In this document: positions 42,782 to 61,993 of the stretch, one piece after another
Position numbering within the stretch: position 1 is the first letter of the stretch
Layout of the letters: each line of letters begins with the position of its first letter
From: Caenorhabditis elegans
Taxonomy: Eukaryota > Nematoda > Chromadorea > Rhabditida > Rhabditidae
Reading direction: 5' to 3'
Assembly (NCBI RefSeq): GCF_000002985.6
Contig: NC_003279.8
Coordinates: forward strand, 3,472,001 to 3,536,000
Length of the DNA stretch: 64,000 bases
Notes under the pieces: generated by a model
Database searches by the model: none
The model's input: only the letters and a program-made list of their open reading frames with translations
What the model was told of the DNA's origin: nothing
Program-made: the position numbers and the translations under genes

Positions 42782-43361
42782 AGAGTTTGTGAGTATTTTG
42801 TTTAAATAGACTAAAACTGGTCTAAAATTACCGAATTTCATAATGAGACTTCACAAAAAATTTTCAAACAACTTTTATGGCGGGTCAAAATTTCGAAAAA
42901 AAAAAGAGTCAAATTTTGCTAAAATCTGAAATTTCGCTGGCTTTTCTTTGTCACAGCCGCTGGACTTTAGTTTTTTCTGAAATTATCATCCTTTAATCCT
43001 TATTTTGGTAGATTATCTCGCGGAAATTGGTTGATTGAGACAATTTTTAGACCTATAGGCATCCAAAAATGATAAAAATTGGATGCCTATCGGCCTAAAA
43101 GTTGTCTCAATCAACGAATTTCCGCGAGATAAATTACCAAAAGAAGGATTAAAGGATGATAATTTCAGAAAAACTAAAATCCAGCGGCTGTGACAAAGAA
43201 AAATGTGCGAAATTTCAGATTTTAGCAAAATTTGGCTCTTTTTTTTCGAAATTTTGACCGGCCATAAAAAATTTTTGGAAATTTTTTGTGAAGTCTCATT
43301 AAGGATTTCGGTGGTTTTGGACCAGTTTTAGTCTATTTAACCAAAATACCCACAAACTCTA
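42782..43361. repeat. long near-perfect inverted repeat
   Basis: AGAGTTTGTGAGTATTTTG at the left end is matched by CAAAATACCCACAAACTCT at the right. Arms of about 290 bp include ATAGACTAAAACTGGTC, AATGAGACTTCACAAAAAATTT and GTCACAGCCGCTGGACTTTAG with their complements. Few mismatches, so a young foldback element. Confidence 0.8.
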
Positions 43362-44551
43362 AGTTATTTTACAATTCGCCCACTTTTGGACCAATCAGAG
43401 CAGCTCGAAGGCGCTGATTGTTCAGGGCGTTCTCATTTTGGAGGCTTTTTTTTGGACTTTTCACTTTTTTTGCAATTTTTTCTGTGGATTCCGGCTTACT
43501 ATATATATTTTTTTCATAAAATCCATAAAGTTATTGTGTTGCGAGTCACAATATTAAATGTATGACGTTTCGTTATTCTTATCTAAAAAGGCAAACATCT
43601 CGGTCTCACAGTACTTATATTTGAAAATTTTGATTTTTAGGCTTTTTTCTTTGATAGGAAAGAAAAAGGGGGACTTGTTGTAGGTAGAACAACATACCTG
43701 CAGGGTTTCGAAAGAAAAAATATGGCGAAAAATCCTCGATTTTTATTATTAAAAAATTTTTTCCAACTTCTCAATGATGCTTGAAAAACTGTGCAAAGCA
43801 CTTCAAAGTCGGCATTTTCAAACAAAATTTCTTATTTTCACGCAAATTTTATTGAGGATTTCAAGTTTTAGACGACAATCCAAACAAAAATCGATTTTTT
43901 TCCAAAGTAAACTGTACAGACTGCTTATAGAGAAGAAAAACAGATTCTATAAGAATTCAATAAAATTGGAAAACAGATGTTAACGGAGAAAGTGCAAGCA
44001 ACCTGGTCAGATTAGCGCAATCGGAAGAGGAATGCAAATAACAAAAAAAAATTGGCGATACAATCTCAATTCGTCAGGTGTTTTCTACAAAGAATCGGAA
44101 ATAGTTGCAATTTTTTAAAATTAAAAAAAAAAGATTTTTCTAAAACGACTTCAAGCTAACGTTATCGCAAGTGTCTGGAATTCAGAAAAAAGGAAAAGCA
44201 AAGCCAAATCGAAATATTGAAAGAAACTGCCAAAAAAAGCAAAGATAGTGCTAAAGAACCTTAAATTAACTTTTATAAGGGTGATTTTTAATTTTTCAAA
44301 CAGAAAACATAAAACATTGAAAAAAAAACAAAGGAAATTTGAGATTTTCAGCTTAGAAATATTTAAATCTGAAAAAAGAAGAAAAAAAAATAAATCAAAA
44401 ATCCACATCAAATTGTGCGGTAGAGCGCGAATGCGTTTCTGTGCATTCTACCGTGATGGTGTTTGCACACATTTTGCATTCAAAAAAACTGTTTTTATTC
44501 CAATTTTTTTCTAATTTCAATTTCTACTGAAAACCAACGAAATAAAAAAAA
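43362..44551. other. 5' flank of pcaf-1
   Basis: AT-rich DNA without supported genes. A CGCTGATTG/CCAATCAG-type motif at 43388-43426 resembles the short palindromes at 7072 and 8310. No clear TATA box or spliced-leader acceptor directly precedes the ATG at 44552. Confidence 0.4.
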
Positions 44552-51250
<6,699 letters not shown>

Positions 51251-52028
51251 TTGTTAATCTGTAAATAATTCAATTTTTATCTTTATTAATTATATATTGA
51301 TTAAGACGATCTCTTTTATTTATTTATTATACACTATATTGATTCAGACTTTTGTGATTTTTTGAGAAAAAAATATAAAAATTCATTAACAACGACGAAA
51401 AAAATTTTTTTACCGGTATATACACAAAACCAATGTGGTCAGAAAAGAATTAAATAGATATAATTCGAATATTCTACACAGCGATCATATGGCATAAATT
51501 GCAAGTTTTTGCACAATCTCGGACCATTGTTGATTGGGAAAAACTGCAAAAAAAATTTGAATCCTAATCATTTTTTGCGCGTGAAATTCGGTGCCAAATT
51601 CACTTTTTTCTGAATTTTTCAGAAAAATGCAATTTTTGCGTATGAAATAATATGAAAACCCAAAATTCACAGTTAAAATGCGATGTGCGCATAGTGCTTT
51701 TGGCGTGGATCGCACGTGTGTTGAAAAGGAACCGGAAATGATGCCCATTGCGCGCGCATTGTGCGTCCATCGCGAACTTGAGATGCATTTTGCGAGCATC
51801 GCGAACATAAATTATGGGCGCTTTGTGGGTTTGTTTTTTTATAATAAAACCTGATCCTGAGCATTTAAGACAGTTTTCTTAACAAAAACACATTTATTAA
51901 CATAGCCTAAGTGGGAGAACAACAAAAAGAATAAAAAGTGAGCTTAAAAAATTATAGAAAAAAGAAAACTCAAAAATTTAATTCCAAGTTCCTCCTAACT
52001 CGGTTTTCTGACATCTTCATACGGAATC
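51251..52028. other. region between converging pcaf-1 and the minus-strand exons
   Basis: pcaf-1 3' UTR, then a block at 51640-51830 with self-complementary pieces (AAAATGCGATGTGCGCATAGTG, CATTGCGCGCGCATTGTGCG) that recur at 53290-53425 in a related form. No gene supported. Confidence 0.5.
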
Positions 52029-53939
52029 TTAACGTTTTTCGTCCTCTTCCAGTGTTGCCTCGTTTGCTAGGATGACTAAAGGTCTACAAAAATCGATTTG
52101 TTAGGAGGACTAAATAAAATCGGTTTTTCTAATGCATTTTTTTGCGATTTTCAAGCACAAAATATGCTTTTTCACGCGTAATTTTAGCAGGATAAGCTGA
52201 ATTTTTGTCATTTTTTTGCATCTTTCAACACATTTCTTTCTCAATTTTTCCTCTAGTTTCACTTGAAAAAGGTAAGTACTCACCATTCTTGTGAACTTCC
52301 AGAATTCCAGACGGATTCTCTTTTCGGAGCTGCAACTTTGTGACCAATGATGATCGTAGTTTTGTCCATCCGTATATTTTTAGCAATTGAGAGCTCAAAT
52401 TATTCAGCCTTTCATCCTATTTTTTGAAAATCAGCAAACTCACTCTTCCGATCGAGGAGTCCAAAATTTTCGGCGCAACCGGTGCCGGTTTTTGCTTTTT
52501 GGCAGGGCTTCCGGGTAACTCCTTCTTTACAGTTGCTTTCAATCCATTCGACCGTCCAACAACTTTCAATGCATTCTGGAGCCGAGCCATCTTTATCTCC
52601 TCCTCTTCGGTGGTGTGTTTCTAAATTAAAATCTAAAATCTAAAAAAGCTGAGCCGTGCTCCAAACCTTGTCCGTTCCGACATCCTTCACCTAGACATTC
52701 CGATGTTGAAGATTTTCACGTTTTTTCTTGTTGATGAAGTTTTTGTGAAGTCTGCTGCTCGAAGAGAAGCTGCAAAAAATTTTTTTCTACAATATTATTT
52801 AAAAGGTGAGTTATAACGCTGATGAGAAATAGACACGAGTAGGCATGATAAGTAGGCATGAAGAACAGTGGGCATTTCCAGATTCAACGAAATATTCTGA
52901 TTTTGACGATATTTCGCTCTTGAAAATACAGGAACAGACAAGATATTTAAGAAAATTTTCTGAGTATGCGCAAATACCGATGAAAACTCAGATTACAATT
53001 TTAATGGCTAAATACATGTGAAACTACAGTAATCCTGACTATGCTTCCATTTATTAGGAACGAAATAATGCTTGCCATGTTGTTTAAATGATGTTTTTTA
53101 ATGGCTCAACTGGTTAGAGCAGTGTTTTCTCTAAAAGACACACAATTTAGAAAAAAATTTATGACTATTACAAAATACCACATACGAAACAAAATTTCAC
53201 GAAAAAAAACCAGTGAAAATCAAAAATTCAATAAAAATTGCAATAAAATGTTAAAAAAATAGGCGGAAAAACAATATATATTTTGAATTGCTTGTTTCGT
53301 GAGTGGAAGCATCATGGATACATTATGGATCCATCGCGAACCGTTCGCGATAGGTGCATAATGGGTGGTCGCCACACGCGATGCGCGCATTATGGCATTT
53401 CACCCACTATGCGCACATCGCATTTTAACTGTGAAAACCCGAAAAATCGCTCAAAAATCGATATTTTTACCATTTTTATCGTTATATTTCAAAAAAAAAA
53501 CGTAATTTTGCGCGTGAAATTCGATGCACCATGTCTTACGCGACAGTTAAAATGTGAGCTGTTATATCGATAATTTTTCAAGATTTCTTTCAAATTTGCT
53601 CGGTTATTTGAAAAAAATGTAATTTTTAAATACGGAATAATTTATGAAATACATGAAAAAGATTTAAAAAATTGACGTTTGTAAAGAATCAGTTTTTCAT
53701 ATTATTTATCGATCTCAAAGTGTTTGAAAATTTATAAATGGTTACGGTAACATTAAAGGCGCATACACGCTTTCTCTAATTTTTGTGTACACGGCCAGAC
53801 CTTCTCTTGCCTTAACGCGGTTTAAATCCAAAAAAAACTCACCGGCAAATATTAGGTGAAGACTGTAACCAATAGGCACAGCCAGGCAGCCGATCGGAGC
53901 ATTTTTCTTGACGCAAACGGCTCAATTCACTCTCCCGGA
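52029..53939 (-). CDS. exon chain of unknown product; separate gene or 3' extension of the carboxypeptidase
   Basis: Five minus-strand segments join in phase: 53939-53843, 52769-52697, 52620-52444, 52416-52284 and 52075-52029 (stop TAA). The first reads RESELSRLRQEKCSDRLPGC and AYWLQSSPNIC, whose C-x-D-x4-C-x2-W spacing looks like the start of a ShKT domain. The rest has no Cys: HKNFINKKKRENLQHRN, TTEEEEIKMARLQNALKVVG, PGSPAKKQKPAPVAPK, QLLKIYGWTKLRSSLVTK and NPSGILEVHKN, ending LEEDEKR. No signal peptide or clear ATG opens the chain; an internal ATG exists at MARLQ. One intron (52443-52417) would be only 27 nt, below the usual worm minimum. An alternative donor in the last carboxypeptidase exon (GTGGGT after 54494) leads into it in phase. 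I do not recognise the basic part. Confidence 0.35.
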
Positions 53940-54434
53940 CTGAAAATATATCGACTTTTCGAAAAGTAATGCTTGCAAGCTCGCTCTAATGGTACAATAA
54001 TAGATAGAGCGAATTTGCGAAAAAGCGTGCAATGATAAGCATGGGGGTTTGATGCTCTATACTAATAGTTGACATGCATTTTTTTAAAGTTTTAAATTTT
54101 TAAACCAACTTTTCGCGACAGGGTCGCCGTTTGTCCGCTCACGATTTTGCGATTTCGACGTCGAATTGCTGAATTTTTGCAGTTTCGAAAAGTGGAAAAT
54201 TAAATTTGCGCGTAAAATCTGGTGTATTTGTGATGCATCAATGCAAATGCGCTCTACCGAACACTGCGTTAGAAACGTCTCTGCTCCAAAAAACATAGAC
54301 TTTTTGTGCAAACTGTGAGCTAATTTTACAAAACCAGGACGACCCACTTCTGAGGAAAAACGTGTCCAACCACCAGGGTATACGGTAGACAACTTGCATG
54401 TGATGTGCCAATGCACCGCATTTGACGCGCAAAT

Positions 54435-57400
54435 TCAAAAAAGCACGGTGTACATATAAATATTTTCCACATCATAATCGCGGCGAGACCCACCCCTCGA
54501 AGACTTCCACTGATTTGTGACCTCATCTAGAACAACAGTGACACCTGCCCAAGTTTCCTTTGCAGTTGGGATCAGTTGATTCTTGTCGAGCACAAAACCG
54601 TTCCACTCTAAAAAAATTTCAGAATTTCAGCACAAAACTGTTTGGCTGAAAGGACCTATGATACCTTCGTAGCCAGGACGCAGCTCAATTGTGTACGAAT
54701 ATTTGATTTTCAGAGTCTCTTTTGCCCAATCGGTAGAGCCGCCTGAGAATGCGTCTGCAAAAATTTGAATTTCTAGGAAACAATTTTTAGATAGCCTAGA
54801 AAGTTTTGGCCTAAAAGTTATAATTTTTAGGCCAACATTTTTAGACTACATCATTTTATAGGAAATTCAGAATAACCTAGGCCATGTAAAAATTTGAGAG
54901 CACAGATTATGGGTCATTTTGAATAAGTTAGGCCACCAATTTCTGGGCCACCAATTTCTAGGCCATAATGAGCTTCTTAGACCATCAAATTTTATGTGAT
55001 TCTGAATAGTTAGGTTTTTACTAAAAAATTTCAGAGCGTCAATTTCTAGGCTACCATATATTTTAGGCCATTTCTTTGTAGGCCACCCAAAAATTTTCAA
55101 ATTTTTTCAGTTACCTAGGCCATCTTGAGCTTCTTAGGCCACAACTTTATCAGATTTTAGATCACCAATTTCTAGGAGATTTTAGAAGTTCTAGGCTTTT
55201 TTTTATTTTTTCTAGGCTATCCTATATTTTTAGATCATTTCACAAGCCACACTTATTTTTTCAGGCTGTGTTTTGGCTATCTTAAACGAGTTAGGCCATC
55301 AATTTCCAGCCACCTGAATTTCCTAGGCGGCCACCCCCCCCGCTGGTACTCACAAATAATCTCAGGTCCGGTTCCATGTCTATACTTTGTTCCATACATT
55401 CTTCCGAGCTCTTGCACAGCTTTTGCAGCCACTCGTCTCTAAAATCTCAGACAAATTTACAATATTAAATTCCTTTAACTCACGGTTTCTTCAATATCTG
55501 GAGCATATGTGAATTTTCTGTGGGAATACGAGTAAATCCACAATTGGGAATATGAGTGAAGGGTTATATATGCTTCGAGACGTCCTTTCAGAGATGTCAA
55601 GAATTGGGAATATGCTCTGAAATTTGTTTGAGTTAAATATCAAAAGCGGATAAAAAAATGCTCCCCGAAAAGCTTATTGCGTTTTCGCCAATTTTATAGA
55701 TCAAAAACTAAACTCACTTAGATTCAGGCTCACTGAAGGCTGATGGTCCGTGATAGATTTCTGAGCATGGATATCTGGATGCTCCAATCTCAGAAAACCG
55801 GAAATCGAAATTTCGATTAAGATCAACACCCATGCAGCACGAATTGCGTACTCCGTCGAAGGCGCAAGCTTTTGGAGAACGAGATTTTCTCCACATTCGA
55901 GCCTGCAAAAATATTAATTTTAAGCAATCCAAATATGTCAGGGTTTAAGGCAGCCAATGCCTGCCTGATACCTACACGCCTACTGCCAAGGCAGGCAGGC
56001 ATGACCTCAGGTAGCCCGGTAGGCACATATGCATTACATCAGCTAGGCATGACTTAGGCATGAACGTAGGCATGGCTTCAGACTTAAAATCAGTTCAAAA
56101 ATTCTGAAACAAAATACTGATTGTTGATTTTGAAAGTTAACATTTTAAATTTGCTTGTAGTATATGGTGCATCAGATTCAAAAACATCATATTTTACGCG
56201 CAAGTTTTCAATCTTTAAAAACTTACTCTCGGATTGGTTTTATCGGTTCTTGTGTACTCGTAGCCATCTGGATTCAGCACTGGAATAATGTAGAGGACGA
56301 TGTTGTCAAGATAGTTTTGAATTTGTGGGTCCTCTTCTCGGCCGTTCACTATCTGGAATTGAAAAATTGAAAAAAAAAACGGTCTATACATCACAGCTGA
56401 CGCGCAAAGTTTCAAAAAGTTTTTGAGCGTCGAATATGGCGTTTTGAAGCGGTGTTTGCAGATTTTAGTGCTACGGGCCAAAAGCATCATATTTGACGCG
56501 CAATCACAAAACGAATGACTTTACGACAAAGTAAAGAAGGTAGGCATATAGGTAGGCCCACCGGCTACATACCAAGTTAATAAAATACGAAGCTGTATGA
56601 ATTGCAGCCCACTCTCTCGCATGAATTCCAGCATCAATCACAACAATCTTCTTATCAGGTGTATCTTTTCCGAATTTCAATCCAAGAATATCTCGTCCCT
56701 CGATGGTTGTTCCAACTTTTATGAGCTTCGCAATGTCTGGCATATTCTCGGCTATTCGTTCCAGCCAAGTGGAAAGGACTGAGTAGGAGTAGTACTCGCC
56801 CATTCTGGAAATGTTTAATTATTTTTTACTTAGTTTTTAAAAAATGTTCTGCAAGCTTTTAGCATGAAAACAGGTAGCTTTAAAATGATTTTGCAACAAT
56901 TTTAAGTTTTCCAAGTGAATTGTTATTCTAATTAGGTATATGATTTCTGAGTTACTGAGCTAATTTCATTGTAACTTTGATTTTCGCTCACAGTTAAGTG
57001 TCAAACTCGCTAGATCACAAACTGCAATATATTTGACGCGGCCGTGAAAAAAGAAAATTTGGCCACCAATCAATTTTTCGCGGCTACCTTGCTTTTTTGC
57101 TCTATCGTAATGCTTTGCAAGTTGTTTCAAGTTTTCAATTTTTTTTGTACAAAAGCTTTTTACAGTTCTTTTTATTTTTTATTTTTATCATATCTTCAAT
57201 TCATCAAATTTCATCAGGAAACGTCTAATTAAATATTTTTCTTTTCATTTTTTTTCCGAATTTTAAATTGATTTTTTGAACAAAATTTTGCAGGGAAAAT
57301 CGAAAAAAGTGGCCAAATTAAATTAAAATTTTAAATTAAAACTATAAAACATGGTGCATCGATTCAAAATAAAATTCGAAAACATGGTGCATCGACTTAA

Positions 57401-57956
57401 AAAAAAAAAACTTATAACATGGCGAATCAACTCATAATAAAAAAGTTTAACCCGCGTTTCCAAACAGATCGTGTGTGATCTACCGAAATTGCGGCATACT
57501 TTCCCACGTGGTTTTCAGCTGGCGTCCGTGGAAGAAGAAACCCCTCGGCCACCCCCAATTTACAAACCTGAGTCTCGAGTGGAATCCAACATCATCATGC
57601 AATCTTTTCAAAAAGAATGCATCATCATTCGAGTGTGTAGACAGATTCCCTTCTTTCTCGATCAAAAGCTTATGCAGATCATCAATAGCTACTTGAAAAG
57701 TGTATCCATGTTTCTCAAGGTATTGCCGGAATTGGTCAGTGTGCTCGGGGGCCACCATAATATCTACAGTGCCATTAACCACACTTGGTGCATGCCAAAA
57801 GTCAGCTCGATCCGTGTCAGCTGTCTCGAAAAGTCGAATCATTTGGAGAAGCTGTTGGTTGGTGGTCGGAAGCACTCGGAATACTTTGAATGCACCATGT
57901 TCCTGACAACTTGAGTGGACGGCGATGAGTAAGGCTAGAATCACCCGTAAGATCAT
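54435..57956 (-). CDS. secreted M14A zinc carboxypeptidase
   Basis: Exons 57956-57568, 56804-56573, 56352-56227, 55902-55718, 55616-55484, 55438-55353 (the inner end to within a base), 54754-54665 and 54607-54435, about 470 residues. Residues 1-18 ([18 protein letters not shown]) are a signal peptide. An activation-peptide domain follows ([19 protein letters not shown] ... [15 protein letters not shown]), then the catalytic domain. Zinc ligands H191 and E194 lie in DAGIHAREW, the third is the His of TLHSYSQLW. Substrate residues appear in DLNRNFDF, the catalytic Glu in SYTIELRPG, and AFSGGSTDW is a family mark. It should remove C-terminal residues from extracellular peptides; the specificity is not assigned. 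The start follows TTTTTCAG directly, a spliced-leader-type acceptor. The last exon may instead splice from 54494 to exons at 53939 and beyond. Confidence 0.9.
54780..55340. repeat. TAGGCCACC-rich intron of the carboxypeptidase gene
   Basis: Many degenerate units such as TTAGGCCACCAATTTCTAGG, CTAGGCCATCTTGAGCTTC and TTCTAGGCCA. A tandem-like low-complexity region in the intron between exons 6 and 7; no coding meaning. Confidence 0.6.
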
Positions 57957-57964
57957 CTGAAAAA
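57957..57964 (-). promoter_or_regulatory. trans-splice acceptor of the carboxypeptidase gene
   Basis: On the minus strand CTTTTTCAG abuts the ATG at 57956. An upstream in-frame ATG at 57977 exists, but it would put TITLFQ before the signal peptide and would be removed by splicing at this site, so the start at 57956 is preferred. Confidence 0.6.
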
Positions 57965-60900
57965 GGGTTATGGTCATTGATGTATAAGTGTGTGTATTGA
58001 GAAAAGAGAAGTGATACGATTAGCTGAATAGTTTGCCATTCGAAAAAGGCTGCTGTACAGGAGACACATTACAACCACTTTGAAGGTTGGAAAAGAATAG
58101 AAATTCGGTATATGGAGGAAAGAGGAAGGGAGAAGAAATGATGAAAAGGCGGAGACTCAAACACCTGGAAATGTTCTTTTAAGGTAAAAATTTCCCAACT
58201 TGTAGATTACCTAGGCGTGCCTCGTGCCTATCTCAACAATGAGCGCATATTGCAATCTTGTTCGCGAGACAATACCAAAGACCTAAGGTCTAATGCCTAA
58301 TGCAATAGGTTTGCAAAAAACAGGTCAATGTATTTTTGTTTCGCAGAGCATTCGTAATTAAACAGTTTGATTGGAAGACGCCTGCCTAGTAGGCGACCTA
58401 CCCTACGTCTGCCTCATGACTTTACTTGTGCCTACTGCCAAACATTTAATTTTAAATGAAATTAAAACTGAATCAATATGTGCATACACCGAACTAATGA
58501 CAATGAGTTCACGACCAGATGTGAAAAACAGCGGTAGGTAGGCAGGCAGGCACAAACGCAACCCCATGGTAATTATTTTTCAAATTTTAAAGCATGGTGC
58601 ATCGATTTTTTTTTAATTTGAAAACATGGTGCATCACCTTTAAAAAATTTTAACATGGTGCATCGACATTTTTTTACAATTTTAAATCATGGTGCATCGA
58701 TTAAACTTAAAATAAACACTTTGCAAACACACAAAGAAAAAAACTAAACTTCGGTACAGTTCGCCTAACTACGAAATCTTGAAAAAGTGCAGAAAATCAA
58801 TGTTTTGTCCTAAAAGTTCGTCTAGAAGGACTTTTCCCTACTAATAAAAGAACCGGTCTCTTGAGAAGACAAAAAGGAAAAGAAAGGGGGGACATTGGTT
58901 TTAGTTATAAAAGTATTTAGAAATGGAAGGTAGTTGCAGTTGTATGTAGTAGTAGTAGTACAACTGAAATCTCCATCAGTGGGGAGGAGGAGGCAAACGA
59001 GGAAGAAGGTAGTAGTGTTATCGAAATGAAAAAAAAAACGAAGACAGTCTTTTAACCTTGAAAGAATATAAAAAACGGGACGCCACAAGATACGCGGACT
59101 TGTTACGAGAAGGAGACGTTGACAGCCAAGCGGCAAGTTTTGGCAGATTTTTTGAGAAAGAGACAGAGAGTGATATGAAAGGGAATAAAATATTACAACA
59201 ATGGCAACATCAGATCAGTTTCGGAACATTTCGGGTGATATAGTTCAGAATCAAGGGGATAGGTTGTGGAAAACAGTTAATGTAGTTCATGTCCTTATTC
59301 TCTCGGTATTTTGCTCTAGCTTCTTGTCCAAGTTTGGCACAAAAAATATTAACTTGGATTAGAATCTGGCTAAACTTGGGCAAAAAATAGGCAAGACTTG
59401 GGCAAAACTTGGATTCAGGCTTAACCAAAGTTTCACCCAAGTTTCACCTAACACTTGCCAAACTTTGGCCCAAACTTTTCTTATTTCGTTTCTAACTTGG
59501 GCCAAACTTGGGCCGGGTGAAACTTGGGTTAAACTTTGGTAAAGCCTGAATCCAAGTTTTGCCCAAGTCTTGCCTACTTTTTGCCAAAGTTTAGCCAGAT
59601 TCTAATCCAAGTTAATTTTTTGGCTTCAAACTTGGGCAAGAAGCTAGAGCCAAGTGCCGAGTAGAGTTGCTCTTTTGAGAGGTGCTTTTCTTAAAACCCC
59701 TAGTGCAGTTCAATATTTTTTCTGAACAATTGAGGGTTTTGTGCCCTATTTTCATTTTTAAAAATAAAAATTCAACAAGAAAGGGCTTAGGATTAGGTTT
59801 AGGCTCAGGCTTCGGTTTAGGGCTTAGGAATTTTAGGATTTCTCTAAATTAAAAATGTTTTACTGAAATTGACAGCAATTTCAAGCTGGATGCTGCATTA
59901 CTGATATTTGGAAATAAAGATATAATTAAATTTTTTTTGAATTCAAATAGTTGATCAGGGATTCTTTTTTTGATGTAATGTGCAAAATATAGATTCTAGA
60001 AAACCTGAATAAATTATAATTTCATGATGCCAACTTCCATACCACCCGATCACCTTGAAAAGTGTTTTATCATTTTGACCTTAATTTAATGTTTTTATCT
60101 CCAATAAAAACATTCGTTATGTGTTCTTTTTCAAGTTAAATTAATACAATTTGATTAGTAATACTAGGGAAAATATTAGGAAAATCTTACTGAAATTTGT
60201 TCTTAATCTAAAAATCTGATTAAACGATATCCCACCTTTTCAATTTTGTGATGATAGGCAGCCAGGATTTTGTGCCTGCCTATTTCTGATAGGTATGTAT
60301 TTTGTATTTTACAGTGCTCCAAAACTGCTCATGTTATTACAGTTGTATCCTTTCGGCAGCAAAATTAGGCGTATAGTTTTTTTTTGCAGGCAGGTATGTA
60401 GGCATGCAGGCAGTTAGGCGCGTTTGGCAGGTAGATCTACTCTGATAAATTTAAATTTAAACTTATCTTGATTCTTGGTAGTTTTCGTGCATTTTGGAGT
60501 GCCCAATTTGTTGGCTTCTATACATATAAGAATTGATAGGTTGAGGGCAGGCGTGTAGGCAGAGCGAGGTAGGCATTGTGGAACATGATTGGAAGTTATA
60601 AGTTGCCACATGTGACACCCTAGTTCCAGTGCACTTTTAGAAATCTAGTAATATTTGAAGTTTTTGTTTCAGTTCCGTTCCAGGCATTGACATATTTTCC
60701 GTTCCAACTGTGCCCTCGCAGTTAATTTTTATCAAGTTATTGATATTTGTAAAAATGCCAGGAATGCATGCCTGTTTGCTTCACCTTACATTTACCAAAT
60801 TATTACTTTTTGATAAATACTGTACTAGCAAGTACTAGCAAACGCCACAATGATCTTTCAACAGGAATTAGCATTGATAAATTTATTATGCATAACTTTT

Positions 60901-61993
60901 TTGGTTTCAGAATTTGGGAACAAAATATCGCCAAAATGAACATCACATTGCTTTTCGTATGTTAATGAAACATCTTTCTCGCTGTTTTTATTTTTTGAAT
61001 TTTTCTGACAAAGGGCTCAATCCCCTTGTGATTATCTTTTCCCATTTTTGCACTGTATTCAAATAAAATCGAGCCGATCATTTAGGTAAATCATTAGAAG
61101 CTTCTGCTGCAAAACCGAATGTTTGTTCGCTGAAAGTGTAAGTGATGAAACGATTGGGTGTAATGAAGGAACCAGTTTTGTTTTAAGTTTTTGAATTCGA
61201 TACCGAGACTCTTTTCGTTGTCTATGTCCCAATTTTAAAGGGGATTAACTTTCTGAATTATAAAAAATTTCAACTGTGAAAATATACATGGGTTGGAAAA
61301 GGGTACTTATGGTTGTAACCTCAACATCGAGCTAAGTGTATTGTCCAGTTAATTATTTGAGCCAGCATAGTAGATAACCAACTTTTGGTGGAACTTTTAA
61401 AAAACCGGTCCGTATCGTTTTTTTTTAAAGAAAAAATAATTTTATCCAGACTTTTAAAATTTTCGTACTGAATTTCTTAGAAATATTTCCGATTTTTCAG
61501 ATAATCTAGCACGTTCCAAACGCAGTTTTCGTGGTTAATTCACTGAAATTGTTAATTTTTCAAGTTATGAAAACTCTGATTTAAAAAAAATTTCAGTCCA
61601 ATTCTAGTTTTCAAAAAAATAAAGCAATTTTAAAATCCAATTTTCATAATATTTGTAAAATAAGCAGAACAAAATTTTTGTATTTCAATTTAAAGAAATA
61701 ATACTGTTTCAAATAGTCATACGATTTCAAAAGTCTGCCAAAAGCACGCAATCTCCTACGTCATCGCATAGAATAATCATCCGAAGTGATGAGTAACTCT
61801 AAAATTAAATGACGGTCAACATGCACCAGCCACACACGCTGAAGCTTATCTGCCTTCTTCCTATGTTAAATATGGTCAGAAAACAGTGTGTGTGTGTGTA
61901 AATGGAAAGAGAGAGAGGAGTTTCAGAGTGTGCTCTCTCTCTCTCTCTCTTTTTTTTTGGGAAAGTCAGTCAGTTTCTTCTCGATTGATCGAT
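57965..61993. other. intergenic region between divergent carboxypeptidase and kinase genes
   Basis: About 4 kb. Contents: GGTAGGCAGGCA-type repeats at 58210-58450 and 60390-60580; ATGGTGCATCGA repeats at 58590-58700 (also at 57350-57430); a less AT-rich stretch at 58850-59240 with TATAAAAA at 59066; the foldback at 59302-59660; GTGTGTGT and CTCTCTCTCT runs at 61890 and 61932 shortly before the kinase ATG. No gene is supported. Confidence 0.5.
59302..59660. repeat. foldback element with CCAAGTTT units
   Basis: Left arm CTCGGTATTTTGCTCTAGC, TTCTTGTCCAAGTTTGGCAC, AACTTGGATTAGAATCTGGC; right arm the complement, GCCAGATTCTAATCCAAGTT, CTTGGGCAAGAAGCTAGAGCC, AAGTGCCGAG. Inside, short CCAAGTTT/AAACTTGG units alternate. 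About 360 bp, no open frame. Confidence 0.75.

Noticed and set aside
55353..55438. Possible one-base frame problem in carboxypeptidase exon 6
   Set aside because: The protein motif ([14 protein letters not shown]) continues correctly into exon 7. My base count at this line break is uncertain by one, so I do not claim a frameshift.
57471..57914. 147-codon plus-strand frame
   Set aside because: Antisense shadow of the first carboxypeptidase exon, which has the signal peptide and activation-domain sequence.
57954..57977. Upstream ATG of the carboxypeptidase (57977)
   Set aside because: TTTTTCAG directly before the ATG at 57956 is a spliced-leader-type acceptor, and the shorter start gives a standard signal peptide.
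59058..59243. 61-codon plus-strand frame with coding-like composition near a TATAAAAA
   Set aside because: The ATG lies before the TATA motif, there is no splice continuity and no recognised motif; kept only as a note in the intergenic entry.
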